NCBI GenBank assembly: GCA_001939145.1
Contig: LSRX01000317.1
Span: 551,030-615,029, forward strand
DNA: 64,000 bases
Direction of reading: 5' to 3'
Origin: Symbiodinium microadriaticum
Taxonomy: Eukaryota > Sar > Dinophyceae > Suessiales > Symbiodiniaceae
Shown here: positions 43,851 through 56,195 of the stretch, one piece after another
Layout of the letters: each line of letters opens with the position of its first letter
Position numbering within the stretch: position 1 is the first letter of the stretch
Program-made: the position numbers and the translations under genes
Notes under the pieces: generated by a model
What the model was told of the DNA's origin: nothing
The model's input: only the letters and a program-made list of their open reading frames with translations
The model's database searches: none

Positions 43851-44369
43851 GAATCGCGATTCGCTCAACAGAGTTGTGGCGGGAGCTGGAGGCTGTCACG
43901 TTAGAGAGCCAGACGGCGGAGTCGTTTAAATACTGGTACTTCGCTAGCTGGAGGTTCAGCTTCATCTCACACATGATTTCTTCAATGATGGGAGCCTTTA
44001 GTGCTCAAGGATGCCGAGTCCTTCCAGCTCGTTATTCTCCATGGGGCTTTTAACGCTCAGAGTGAACCAGAGTCTGAGTGTATCTGTGCATAGCGCCTAG
44101 TGTACAAGCTTGAGTTGCTGCCGTGTGTGTGCTTGAATTTCTTAGAAAGCTGTGTGTTGAAGAGTAAAAGTTGTGATGATATGACGAAGCCAGACGAGCT
44201 TCGCCTATCAGGCGGGGTGAACAACTTTATCCCCGATTACATGTGTTTGAGAGAGTTTTACATGGATGGCACACACGTGTACAGTAGTAGCTTTTGACTC
44301 CGCTGACTTTGCAGACTCAGAGTGTGTGGAAAAGACGTGATTTTGTTCAGCTTTCAGTGCTCTGAGGCC

Positions 44370-44472
44370 ATCCCGGGAATCGCCCGGGATGAAACCGGGG
44401 ATCTTCCGGGATGGGAGCTGGAACAAAAAAGGGCAGCGTTCCGTTTCCCGAGCTGCCCAAAAATTGGGCAGC
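44370..44472. repeat. Pair of short perfect hairpins
   Basis: ATCCCGGG, a 5-base loop and CCCGGGAT at 44370-44390; GCTGCCCA, a 5-base loop and TGGGCAGC at 44452-44472. Both have 8-bp arms. A further half-copy of GGGCAGCG lies at 44431. Confidence 0.6.
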
Positions 44473-45157
44473 GTTTCTTTCTCCGGAGGAGACAGGGAAT
44501 CCCGCCGAGTGTTGTCTGTTGCGTGTAACTCTGTCCCTTTATTTTCCTTTACTTGGCTTTTGTTTCCTAATTTGCCGAATTCCTCGGTCTTTTTTCGTAG
44601 TTAGATCGCACGCCGGACCACTTCCAGGTCCCCTGTAAAGATACACCCGCAGGGCCTCGCTGGAGGCCGGCGCTTCGCCAGTCTTCATCTCGGTGTTCTC
44701 CCGGTTTCGGGGTTTTGCCGTCGGGTTTTTAGTCTTTGGGGTCCACTTTGAAGTTCCGGCCCTTTGGGAGAGAAAGCTGGGTTTAGAAGGCTTCGGTTCA
44801 CATCAATCCCCGACCTCTGCCAGCTCCTCTGCCTTTCGCTTCGGAGCCGATGCCTGAAGGAAAAGGGCTCACAAGATGGAAATCTCATCTTGCTTTTGAC
44901 CTTGCTCCAACTGCGCACGCAAACTCGAAAACCCAGCCTGCGTCTCACCTGGAGCTGCCGCACCTCCCTCTGACCTTATCGACATTCAGAGCGGATCTCA
45001 CTCAAATCGCAAGGCAAGCCAAGAAAGAAATCTGCAAGCAAAGGGCATGTACATGGCACCAAAATGCTGTCAGCAGGTTCAGGTCAGTAGGGGTCCAAAA
45101 AAGCCGACTGCTGCATGGTTGAAAGGCTACGAAGGTTTGCAGCAGCTGAGTCTGCCA

Positions 45158-45214
45158 CTCCTGCATGGAGAGTAGGAGAGCCTGCCTCAGCTCGTCGTCC
45201 ATGTCCTCCATGCC
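45158..45214 (-). CDS. Ubiquitin-interacting motif exon, copy 2
   Basis: The minus strand reads GMEDMDDELRQALLLSMQE. It fits a UIM: an acidic patch, a hydrophobic residue, then A-L-x-x-S. UIMs are single helices that bind ubiquitin, as in the proteasome subunit Rpn10 and in endocytic adaptors. The 19 residues are identical to the copy at 46414-46470, while about nine codons differ silently. The sequence after MQE (WQTQLLQTFVAF) is unlike that after the other copy, so the shared unit is an exon or exon end. The host protein is not identified. Confidence 0.6.
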
Positions 45215-45639
45215 TGTCCATGCGAGGAGGCTTCTAAACGATCTACAGGGAGGATACTACCTGCTTGGACACGGCTCTGCAGCCTGCCTACATAGGGCTT
45301 AGGATGATAAGGAGACTCGTGTCAAAGAGTAACGCTGAAGCCTAAATCCACAGAACGGTCCAGGACAGCGTCCACGAATTCAAGGAAACGATGATGCGCG
45401 CTCGGTCTTCAGGGCATTTCATGAGCAGGGTCCTACTAGATATGGTTGGCTGCCTGGTATTTTGTTCTCTGGCATTCAAGCGTTCGAATGCAGAGCTATG
45501 GGCTTAGGGCTTCCCCTAAACGTTAAAAGCCCTGCAGAAGCTTCGAAGCAACAGTGCCTGGCCTTCCATGCCCACTGGAGCAGAGGCCTAGCACGACAGT
45601 CTGATGGGGATGGAACTGAGCGTTCTGGGTCCTTGCAAA

Positions 45640-45756
45640 CACACGAAAGTGCACATTAAACGCTGCCTGCGTCCCCGCCGCCGGGGTGGCTGTCGGGGCA
45701 GCTGCCGGGGCTGTCGCCGGAGCCGTCGCAGCAGGGGCTGCCGCCCCGGGGTCCAT
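45640..45756 (-). CDS. Ala/Pro/Thr-rich exon candidate between the UIM copies
   Basis: The minus strand reads MDPGAAAPAATAPATAPAAA, then PTATPAAGTQAAFNVHFRV. A flexible Ala-Pro linker is followed by a short folded-looking end. It lies between the two UIM copies on the same strand and could be part of the same protein. A similar Ala/Pro-rich frame stands at 49427-49560. Confidence 0.4.
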
Positions 45757-45862
45757 CCTGGGTCTTGCCGCTTAAGTGTCAACTACTTCTGCTTCTGTTG
45801 CTAGGTTCAAAAAACCTGCGAAATAGGTGCAGAAGCTGTGCTGTAGTAGCAGTGGAAGTAGA

Positions 45863-45865
<3 letters not shown>

Positions 45866-45914
<49 letters not shown>
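45866..45914. repeat. (CAG)n
   Basis: About sixteen uninterrupted AGC units. Confidence 0.95.
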
Positions 45915-45916
<2 letters not shown>

Positions 45917-46035
45917 GTTTTTGCAAGTAGCATCAGTAGTCGTAGGAGCTATCGTAGCAGTAGCAGTACAGTGTAGAACCCTGCTCTAGTCGTTCCTGCC
46001 GCAAGGTAGTCGACCGACTGCTGCGAGTAAAGCTA

Positions 46036-46158
46036 CAAAAAGCTGCTACTGCTACTGCGACTGCCACTGCTACTGCTACTGCTGCTGCTACTGCTACTGC
46101 TACTACTGCTTCTAGTACTATTATTATTATTACTACTACTACTACTACTACTACTACA

Positions 46159-46228
<70 letters not shown>

Positions 46229-46290
46229 CTCCTACTCCTACTACTCCTGCTGCTGCTGCTACCACTACTACTACTACTACCACTGCTAAA
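46036..46290. repeat. (CTG/CTA)n microsatellite
   Basis: GCTACT units pass to long (CTA)n and then CCTACT/GCTGCT. Frames encode V, A or L strings. Confidence 0.95.
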
Positions 46291-46413
46291 ACAGCAATAC
46301 TAATACTAGTGCTAGTACCCGTACGAGCCCTAGTAGCAATAGGTTCATAACTTGGTAAGAAGCTCATCAACATCTTCGGTGTGAAAATGCATCTCCGAGA
46401 GCCAAGGTCCCGG

Positions 46414-46638
46414 CTCTTGCATGGAGAGGAGCAAGGCCTGCCGTAACTCATCATCCATGTCTTCCATGCCTGAGTCCATCGGTTGTTTGGTACACTTCTC
46501 GATTTCTGAGTCCATGATTTCAGGGTTCGGGTTCAGGGACTTAGTGAGCATTCTGCCAGCTCTCGCATCCGCAATCTGTTTGTATGCATGTTGCGTGACC
46601 TGAAGGATGTCAACAAACATCGCCCGTTGCCCTTTCAA
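46414..46638 (-). CDS. Ubiquitin-interacting motif exon, copy 1
   Basis: The frame runs from 46638: TQHAYKQIADARAGRMLTKS, NPEIMDSEIEKCTKQPMDS, then the UIM GMEDMDDELRQALLLSMQE (46470-46414), and on through PGPWLSEMHFHTEDVDELLT to a stop at 46345. The UIM is identical in protein to copy 2, 1.25 kb downstream on the same strand. Upstream residues look natural, with an acidic segment before the motif. Its likely job is ubiquitin recognition. The exon starts upstream of MDSEIE; the exact acceptor is not resolved. Confidence 0.6.
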
Positions 46639-48059
46639 GTTGCCATGCTCCGGCTTCCAGGGCGCTCGTGCGTGGAAGTTTCATGCATCATGAACATCAC
46701 CGTCATCATCGACATCATCACCATCAGCAGCATCATCAGCACCATCAGCAGCATCATCAGCAGCAGCATCATGAGCGTCATCAGTATCATCGGCATCGTC
46801 CGGAACCTTTCGAGGCTTGACTGAACTAACTAGCAGCCATGCAAACCAACCGCTGTTCTACTGGCATGATTACTACAAACACCTCTACTTCTCTTGGGCA
46901 ATGCCTTCTTCGAAGACTTATGGGGCTCTTTCTTAAAACAGTCCTTTGCACTTGACACTGGGCTTAGGTGCACGTTGGGAGGCCGCACGACGGCCACTGC
47001 AAAACACAAGCAGAATGCATGCAGGTGTCTGAATATTGGGGTCTGAAGAGTGCGTACAAGAAGAAAAAGAATCCGATGATGCAGGCTTCATGCTGGCGCG
47101 CCTGATTGTCTGAAACTCAGAGAGACGAGAACACTCCCCGCTACGTGCATTGAAACAATGATTTTGCCGGCTCATCCCTGCCACGTTCAAGGTGCTGCCA
47201 GGCCTTTTTGGAACGTGGACCCAGCACGAAACTTATGAAACATCACAGACATGCAATACAACCAGGATCCCTTTGGGTGGAACCCTGAGTTTGAAACGCT
47301 CCGTAGACTCCAGAGCAAGCGAGTGGATAATCCAGCTAGCTGTCGAGTCTGTCGTCCAGAAAGGTGCTTTCCGGTTCTATCGCCTAAGACGTCAAGGTCT
47401 AAGGACGGTGCTGCAAAAACAACAAGGTAAGGTTGACGGTTGAAAAAATTCCAACACTTTCAGCACAGAACACTGGTCAACAGCAAGAGTCAAGTAAACA
47501 AGCAATACTGAAACAAAAGCTCCACTCCAAGATTGAGCTGTACGGCCCATGGCTTCCATGACTGCAGCATCTGTCGCCTGGCGCATCCATGATGCAAGCC
47601 GGAGCCGACAAGACTATAACTCACCACCTGACTAGGTCTTCCACACAGGTCAAACGAGGCTACGTTAAATCAAACCTCACATGCAAGTTCCAGTCTCACG
47701 GAGGAAGTCACATGACATTAAGAGTGGTGGCACAAGATCACCGAAGCTCCCACTCATGCTCGGCCGGAAGTAGCCCCCATGAAAGAGTCTTGGAAAAGAA
47801 AGCCTGAATCGAACATGCACGAAATGCGTGCACGCTAATAGGCGATTTGTTGACCGCCCTTCCCACAATTTCAATGCACCCGCAAGCCCATAATCCACAA
47901 CAGCCCTGCGAGAAACAGTTGAACCAAACCTGGAACTTGTCATAAAGCCCCCAGAGCAACACCCGAAAGTTGCCTGTAGAAGGTTTTGGAGGGAAGCAGG
48001 GATACCAAAAGCCGACGTTAAAAAAAAGAAACCCACCATCATCACCACCAGCAAGGCTA

Positions 48060-48277
48060 CTGCTGCTGCTGATGCTGCTGTAGCTACTGCTCCTGCTACT
48101 TCTGCTACTGCTGCTGCTGTGGCTACTGCTCCTGCCACTGCTGCTACTGCTGCTGCTGCTGCTGCTGCTACCACTACTACTGCTACTGCTACTGCTACCG
48201 CTACCGCTACCACTCCACCGCGACTGCCACTGCCACTGCCGCTGCCGCTGCTGCTGCCGCTGCTACTGCTGCTACTG

Positions 48278-48368
<91 letters not shown>

Positions 48369-48406
48369 GACTACCACTACCACTACCACTACCACTACCA
48401 CTACCA

Positions 48407-48452
<46 letters not shown>

Positions 48453-48494
48453 CAGTACTACCAGTACTACCAGTACTACCAGTACTACCAGTAC

Positions 48495-48578
<84 letters not shown>

Positions 48579-48624
48579 CAGTTGTAGCAGTTGTAGCAGT
48601 TGTAGCAGTAGTAGCAGTAGTAGC

Positions 48625-48682
<58 letters not shown>

Positions 48683-48800
48683 CTGCTGCTGCTGCTGCCG
48701 TTACCACCACCGTCACCACACTGATGCTCGTACTAGTAACACTGCTAGTACTACTGGTACTACTGTTACTACTAGCACTGCTGGCACTGCCAGCACTCCT
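48060..48800. repeat. Large strand-switching CTA/TAG microsatellite block
   Basis: GCT/GCC-rich units lead into (CTA)n (about 48278-48455), then five CCAGTA units. At about 48492-48496 the motif flips to (TAG)n, which runs to about 48678, followed by GTGCTGCTG and GCACTACT-type degenerate units. The two arms are complementary over roughly 180 bases each. Frames on both strands encode only L or V strings. Confidence 0.95.
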
Positions 48801-49426
48801 AGTGCTCCTAATATTTGGCTGGCACTAAAGACTATCACTACCACCATCATGAAATACTGGTACTTCACTGCTGATACTCATGCCAATCCTTCTGCCACTG
48901 CTAGTAAGACATATAACTAGTACTCATATGCCCATACCCAGACGAATACCAATACCGACTAATGCAAATGCCAGTACCCAATGGCCACCATTCTCGTACT
49001 AGCATCAAAACGTGTGCGATCGCAGGAAGGATGCTGGGAAAAGCACTGGACTGCAATCAGAAATCCTGTCGACTTCAAGTCATTCACCCGGCATCCTGGC
49101 ACCTGACAGTCAAATTTCTGCATGCCGGGGTGACCACGGGCAGCGAAGCTGCTGGAGCTGCCTCCTCTCAGGACCCACAGGTGTTCATCTGCAGGCTGAT
49201 GCAGGGCTGGGGTCAAGTCTGAGTCCAGTTTCCCAAGTCCGCTTCTTTTGTCTTACCAGCATTGCTTGTCTCCAAGCCAACACCCGCGCTCCCCGGCAGC
49301 TGGTGCGGGCGTCGTGGCTGGCGCCGCCTCATGTTTCTCGCATATACAACCTGAAAGTCCTTTTTTGAGGCAACGCATTGGCTTGGACACGCCTCGCTCT
49401 CAGGGCACTGCAAGAAAGACACCGGC

Positions 49427-49560
49427 TCAGAAAGCGCCTGAGGCCCTCACAGCCGGAGCCTCCGCAGCAGCCGGGGCGGCGCCATCCGCTGGAGCCTCGC
49501 CCCCGGCCGCCTGCTGCCTCGCATACGGGTGCTGAGAAGAGACATTCAGGCTGAGGGGTG
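49427..49560 (-). CDS. Ala/Pro/Glu-rich exon candidate
   Basis: The minus strand reads HPYARQQAAGGEAPADGAAP, then AAAEAPAVRASGAF. It resembles the linker at 45640-45756 in composition. GC-rich sequence is open in other frames too, including a plus-strand frame reading VFADSRTIEIIVGRVMCGKQ nearby, so the frame is not certain. Confidence 0.3.
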
Positions 49561-50643
49561 GGTTTTCGCGGATTCCCGGACAATTGAAATAATCGTGGGG
49601 CGCGTGATGTGCGGAAAACAAGCTCCGGATGCATACATCAAGCCACGAAGTCTACTCCACAAGCTTTTCATGAGGCTTCTCACTCTTAGACACTGAAACC
49701 CCCACATCCTGCACCCTACACCTTGAGCTCAAAAACCCCAAGGCACACTTGATGCCTGGCTCTTTCCTCCTCCCTGGAGAGGCGGAGTGCCAGGAACAGC
49801 TCCTGGATAACCCAAATAAGCAATGTTGTTTTGACGATGTGTACGCAAGTAATCATGTAAGTAAATATGTATATATGTACATATGTACATATTTATGTAT
49901 GCATGCGAAGCCTCCCGACACCCCTGGCTCCGGATCATCGTTGGGATTGATGCCAAACTCGAATCCGGCATCACCGCCCTCGCCGCCCATGGCTGCTGCC
50001 TGCCAGCAGTTTTCGTCTGGAGAAACAGTCGTTTTCAACATTCAACCGCCAAGACATGCAGGACCTAGCCATTCCGAACAAAATAACACAAAATATGTGC
50101 CGTCGATTGAGGCATCTCAGAGAGCTTGAAAGCAGGGTCTTCGCGATGAGATGGGATGCTCATTTATGTCGGCCAGAGATTTCCATCTCTGCGTAAGCAG
50201 AAGAGACGATGTGGTCTCCGTGCCAAACCTAGAAGCACATGCAAAAAGGATTCAGAGGCATTGGCAGTGTAGTTGATATAACAAATCGGAGAAGAAGAGC
50301 TCACATAGGCATCAGTCGTGCATGTTGCTGCAATATGCCTCTCAACTCCAGTTTCGCCCCCAATAAGAACAAAGGCTAGAACACAGTCGCTGACATGGCT
50401 GAACTCATTATCTACAGTATAATCCACCGAAACAACCAGCGTACACTAAATCAGCATGTATGATTGGCGTCAACTGTCGAACATGTAACATTGAACCATG
50501 CAGCAAATACTGGCCTTTGTTGAAACATGATGCACAAGAAACCTAAACGATTGTGATAGTGAGGACGTGAGCAATAGGAACATATAACTTCATACAACAT
50601 GCAAACTTGACTCTTTTGCTCAAAGGGTCAGGTACAGACATGC

Positions 50644-51140
50644 CTTCATGCATGCATGCATGCATGCATGCATGCACGTACGTACGTACGTAGGTATGTC
50701 TGTATGTATGTATGTACGGATGTATGTAAGTACGCATGCACGCATGCACAGGGGCAGCGTGCATGTATGTACTTGTGTATCATACATACGCGCATGAATA
50801 GCTACATACCTACGTACATACCTACATACATACATCTATACAGACATACCTTCCTGCCTGCCTGCCTGCCTGCATGCATGCCTATGTACGTTCATGCATA
50901 CGTGTTTGCTTGCGTGCAAGCATGCTTGCAAACGAACATGCATGCATTCATCCATATAGCCATACGTCCGTACATCTGTAGAGTCTGTAGATGCATGCAT
51001 ACATATATACATACATACATACATACATACATACATACGTACATACATAAACACACACATACATCCATGCATGCATGTATACACACACATGCAGGCGTAT
51101 ACACACACATGCATGTGTATACACACACGTGCATGCATAA
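50644..51140. repeat. CATG/TACG/ATAC tetranucleotide region
   Basis: (CATG)n, (TACG)n, (TATG)n, (CTGC)n, (ATAC)n and (ACAC)n tracts follow one another. Long stretches alternate purine and pyrimidine. Both strands show open frames made of M/Y/C/V/H/T only, which I treat as repeat products. Confidence 0.9.
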
Positions 51141-51342
51141 ACACCAGATTGTGCTGCACACGTCGTGTACTCAAACTAGTTGAACTTCTGCATACAACCG
51201 ACATATATGGCCATGTACGATTCCCATCTCTTGTTGGTATGCACACATCACAGTACTACTAGTTTCTGAAGCAACATAAAGACTAGTAAGGACTGGTAAC
51301 CATGCTCGAGGGAGAAGAACTCAGCAATAAACATAGCCATAC

Positions 51343-51439
51343 TTCAGAAACAGCCAGTTCGGCCTCTCCGTCGGGGTTGACGATGGGCGAAGAGAGGAGG
51401 ATGTCGCTGAGCAGCTTGGGGCCCACTGGTGCCTCTAAC
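51343..51439 (-). CDS. Single clean exon, protein unidentified
   Basis: A 97-nt minus-strand exon sits between an AG acceptor and a canonical GTATGG donor. It encodes LEAPVGPKLLSDILLSSPIV, then NPDGEAELAVSE. The composition is strongly protein-like. The PIVNPDG stretch recalls the NPDG box of M14 carboxypeptidases, but no other motif of that family was found nearby, so I leave it unassigned. Confidence 0.5.
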
Positions 51440-51896
51440 CTGAAGCAAGACGAACAGGCCGTCGGGTCTGTTAGCTGAGGAACAGGGTCGCAGACGAAGC
51501 TTCATTATTTACAGGTAGGGGACTGTCAGGTAGCAGAGATTCGACATGCCAACGCTGACAAAACCTCGTCAGGGCTCTGTAAGTAGCACTCACTACTGCG
51601 ATTACTGCTACTACTGCTACTACTACTGCCCCTCCTCCTCCACCAGCTTATTACTAGTAGCCGGGGGAGGACAGCACTAGTACTGTCACTGGCCCGAGCA
51701 ATCGCAGCAGGCCCTACATTCACTGCATAACAATGATTCGCAAGCAGCCCTCAATAGCAGCCCCGGCGTATACAGCACCACGAAGCAGTAACGTTAGGTC
51801 TGATAGATCAGGCTTCTTCATCGAAGCCACTGATGGACCCCCAAAAAACTTTGACCGGCCCAAACCTCCCTCACCCTGGACACTATGAGCCCGGCA

Positions 51897-51981
51897 GATG
51901 CGACGTGTCTTCGCTGTTCAAGGCCTTCATCAACTTTTCTAGCTTCGGTGCCTCGGAGATGCGAGACTTTCACGAAGCGAA
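51897..51981 (+). CDS. p25-alpha/TPPP-like exon candidate
   Basis: On the plus strand, after an AG, the frame reads DVSSLFKAFINFSSFGASEM, then RDFHEAK, followed by a GTTGAC donor. In p25-alpha (TPPP) proteins, FxxFxxFG...EMD...F.KLC is the conserved core, and this segment fits its first half with substitutions. These proteins bind and bundle microtubules and are common in alveolates. It is the main supported exon on the plus strand. A single exon is thin evidence. Confidence 0.4.
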
Positions 51982-52499
51982 GGTTGACAATACCTGCATG
52001 TGCCCAGTCCACAAGCAACCCTGAGACTGAGCATAAGGATCATAAGCATAACAAACACCAATACCATAATCATCGCATGGACAAGAATGCAGACGCATCA
52101 TTGATACAGCCATGAGAAGGACAGCGCAAGCGCCTCTACAGCTGCAGCTGCAACCACTGCTTTCCACCCACAGGCAGCAGCCGGCAAACACGTCACAAAC
52201 AATATCAAAAACGCCGTAACACATCGAACGGCAACGTCCAAAGCCTTGCATAGCTCAGCCAGCACTCCTCAGCAGGGCCCAGGCATTTTCCTCCACCTCG
52301 CCAAAGCTAACGAGATCCAGGGCTACACCTCAGACGTCCGAAGAGAACAAGAACATGAGGGTTGTACGAAAGGAGTATCCCTGCTGAGCAACCCCCGACA
52401 AAATCGACCTACAGTTTGCAGGCAGCGCATAGGTGGTGCAACGGACATGCCGTAGTTCAAGCACCAAACCATCGGAACAGAATCGTTCATCAAAGGTTG

Positions 52500-55400
52500 C
52501 CCAAGTGATCGTGAAAGAGCATCGTTGAAGATACATTGAATAAAGCAGTCGACATTACGTGGACACCATATCGTTTGTCCTTACAACGCCTTACAAGAGA
52601 GTAGCCGCTTCAGATCAAAGGAAGAAGGCAGAAGAAGGCTTCGCGATTCCAACAAACGAGAAAAATCAGCAAGCGCACATTTATCCAAACCACACGACCA
52701 CAGCCCCCACAAGCCGCACACCTGCAATGTAAAAGCATCGACCATCCCGACTTTTCACTAAATCAAGCGGGCCTCCGTCACCTAGTCCAATGGAAAATTC
52801 ACGCCAAATCCACACGGCACAGCATGACACCCTAATGAGAATTTCGAAGACGAAAACTTGCACAACCAAGCCACATCCCCACCACAACACCGGGCTTGCT
52901 GGGGGCTCTCGAAGAAGGACCGGTCTTAGGAGATACTCGGGTATGCCAGGACAGCGGCCTGCCGATCAGACGAACACCTCGAAACTTACAAGACCCCCAG
53001 GCACCGAACCCAGGCACCGAACATGCTTGAACGAAGAGGGGTTGGATAGGACTTGTGTGCAATCCTTACCCTGCCTTCTCCCCTAAAGTCAGATCCCATA
53101 CTGCAGCAAGGGGGCTATTCTTCTTCAGGTTCTTGCCCAATGTTTCAAGCTCCTTCGTCCAAAAATTCTTTGTCGACTTCGGGATACAAATATTTCGGGA
53201 TTCGGGCTCTCTGAAGTGAAGTCAACCTGCACGCTGTCGCTCAATGAAGCATCAACATTCTGCTCCGCGGCTCTGGCAGTCTGAAACCGACGCCCCTACA
53301 TGGATGAGGCCGAACCGGGGCTATGTGCGTTCTGAACGCCGAGCTCCTTTTCCGTGGCAGTTACCGGGCTGCCAACGAATGCGATGATCCTTTTGCAGCT
53401 TCACGGCTTCAAGGTGAAATCAGGTCCGAGCTTCCCAAGGTTGAACTAACTACCTTGGAAGTACATGCATCGAATCACTCGCTACATACATCCCTCCAGA
53501 CATGCACACATGCAAAAACTATCAAAAATACATACAAGCATACATACCCTGTCTTTCTCTTGAGGGCCTGAGGCAAACTGCATGGTACCTTCGCCATCGT
53601 GCTCAGTGCCCGAGCCCTTTATGACGAATGTTCTAGAGCAGGATCTTGGCGTTTGACTGACTACCAGCCCACCTGACCCAAATATTGGATGATGCACGAG
53701 GGCAAAATGCTCTGGCAAAAAGCTTCGAGGAGACAGGCAGTGGCCAGAATGAGAGCAAGTGGCAGTGCATCCAACACTGCTCACAGAGCCCTGCCTCTGT
53801 TTCTGCTTCTTGTTTTGCCTGTGCTTCAGGGCCTCAGCAAGGTCCATGGGGAGGGTTTGAGAGCTTCAGCGTTTCAGGAAAACTCAGAGTCGACCCAGGA
53901 CGGGCACTCCACGGTTTGGCAAAAAGCTTAAAAAGTCAAACAGCTCAGGATTGTTGTTGTCGTCTTCGGCCTTTCTCGGCCCGAAGCGGCCGGGGACGGC
54001 ATGGAGATTTTAAGTCCCGCACGAGCTGCGCTGTCTGAATTGCTCGGAGAAGATCGGAGCTGCCACCTGTCATGTCTTTCGAGTTTGGGGTTTTGGGGCT
54101 TGTGGTGCAGGGTTTGGGGGTCAGCTCCCCGTGCTCGGAGCAGCCCGTCCCGCAACAGCCCGAAGTGTTCTCCAACACCAAGCAGACCCTTCAAGAAGGC
54201 AGATAGATAGCCTGCATCTCACTCACAGCTTAAAGTCACATCGATTCGCCACAGATCCTCTAAATCCAGATTCAAGCATGCAGGAATTCGGCCTATCTGA
54301 ACTCTGTTCAGCTCAGTCACCTCAGAACATGTGGGTTCTGATCCGCTCACTTCATTTGCAAGATCGCTGCCGGGCGTTATGCTTGGGCTTCAATGTCTTG
54401 GACCCTAAAGTTTTCCAGAGATGGTCAGGATGTGGCTCTCATCGGGCAGCTGTGGCTCCCGACCAGTCTTCCCAAATCTGGGGTTGGGGTCACCATGACC
54501 TGGAAGGGATGACTTGCTTGTTAGACAGATCAGGTAAGGGTTCAAAACCAACCGTAGCTTCTCCTGGCGACATGACTGCAAACAATGGCATTAAGAGGCA
54601 CAGCAGATACAGTCATAGTCGCTGTCGTACGAGTACCAGGACCAGCACTGACACGTTTAAGGGAACATGCACTACAGGGGGTATTGCTGTGGGCTGCTCG
54701 AAAGGACTGAAAGAAATGGTTTGTCAAAACGTTGATTCACCTCCCGCAGTCTCAAGCTGAGAAGCTGTCAAATCAATTTTGCTGAGAAATAGTAGACGCA
54801 AACAAAAAACCCTGCCGAAAGACATCAAAACTTGGAAAATACATTGATGAATACCTGATGCTCAAACCAATAATATAGGAGCCTAAAGAAAAGTGCTCTA
54901 TGAAAGACAATGAAAGCTTCAGTTCAAGCAACGCCTGACTACGAGAACGAGTGGACTATCGATCTGCAAGATGCCTCGATCCGGTCTCCGGCACTAGCCA
55001 GGATGCCAACGGCATTCTCTGGATTCTGATTGGTCCTGGCTTACGCCGGAGGGCCAACACAAGGGCTTCCGGTATCCACGGCACGAAGTCCCTCAAGGTC
55101 GGGGGGAGGTTGAGGTCTGCAGCTTTTGGCTGGTACTCTGGGTTTTTGGGCTCGTGCCGCGCCAGAACGGGCTTCCAGGGTTTCAGGCTTTGCATCAGCA
55201 TAAAACGGTAAAGCCTTTCAAAAAACTTGCCGGCTGCACTTTGCACCACACAACAGGTTGGCTGCATCAGTTTGTGAGTCGAAGCGCGTGGGCATGTAGT
55301 CGCCATTCCTGCAAGGTGACGGGCAGGTGCACAACTCCGGATTTCTTTACACGCCCTTTAGTCCCGCCTCGTAAAATCCGAATTGTCAAGGCAGATCATC

Positions 55401-56190
55401 ACCTCGGCTTCTGGGCGGGGTGGCTCAACTTCATTTTAGGATGCTCGGAGGTAGGGATCAATGGGCTGATGTGCGTCCGATCTTCCATCGACACTACAGC
55501 TGCCTTTGTTGTTGAGAGGTGCAGGACGTTCGCTCGGATCCCAAGTCTACGATCCGTCCCAGGGCTAGACGCAAGCGCCGCTCTTTTCCACACGCCCACT
55601 CTCCACAGCTGCCCAGCCTCGACGCAACCTGAAAGCATTTGGTCAGAAAACCCTGACTGACCTCGCATATCCCTCAAACCCGTGTACGCCGTACACCGCA
55701 GTACACTGCCTTGTATACCACGGGAAGATAAGAAGAACCATGGGCCCTGGACAAGTCTCGCGCTGGTTCAAAGCGGGCTTGGGGATCGGGTTCGTCTCTT
55801 CAAAACCTTTGGAGACCAAAAAACACACAGTAAATCGGAATTCCTCACACCACAAACTTTTGCAACCTACGTAAAGATCCCCTGAAAGTCTTATGCACCT
55901 GCAGTGTTTTTTGCGGGCCGGTTTTGTGGCTGTGGAAGGCTTCACCGGACTCGGCCCCTCAGAAGGCTCGCTGTGGAATGCTCCTCCACCACCCTGGCAG
56001 ACCATGCTGGAGAGTTTGGGTTGCAGTTGCAGGCCGTGAAGCTTAAAACCTCATCAGGCTGGGTTTTGCTCTCTACCACTGATAGGAGAGAGGGGATGTT
56101 TTCATGTCCGATCCAAATCGAGCCTATTCTCTGGAACCACTGGATCGTGGCATTAACGAGCATGCACCGTCTTGTGGGTGCCAAGAGCTT
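52500..56190. other. 3.7 kb without an assignable gene
   Basis: Short open frames occur on both strands. The longest, plus strand 54131-54760 (209 codons), includes LHLQDRCRALCLGFNVLDPK and a serine/threonine/arginine-rich end, but I recognise no domain. Sequence around 54080-54125 has GGGTTT/GGGGTTTT motifs resembling decayed telomeric repeats. Confidence 0.35.
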
Positions 56191-56195
56191 TGCCC

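Noticed and set aside
45158..46638. Assignment of the UIM exons to proteasome subunit Rpn10
   Set aside because: The UIM is similar, but no von Willebrand A domain exon was found in the window, so the host protein stays open.
48119..48724. 201- and 170-codon Leu/Val-only frames
   Set aside because: These are direct translations of (CTA)n/(TAG)n arrays.
50543..51246. Overlapping Y/M/C/V/H-rich frames on both strands, up to 175 codons
   Set aside because: Tetranucleotide repeats keep every frame open; the composition follows the repeat unit.
51343..51439. M14 carboxypeptidase assignment from PIVNPDG
   Set aside because: One short motif match without the zinc-binding HxxE box or other exons is not enough.
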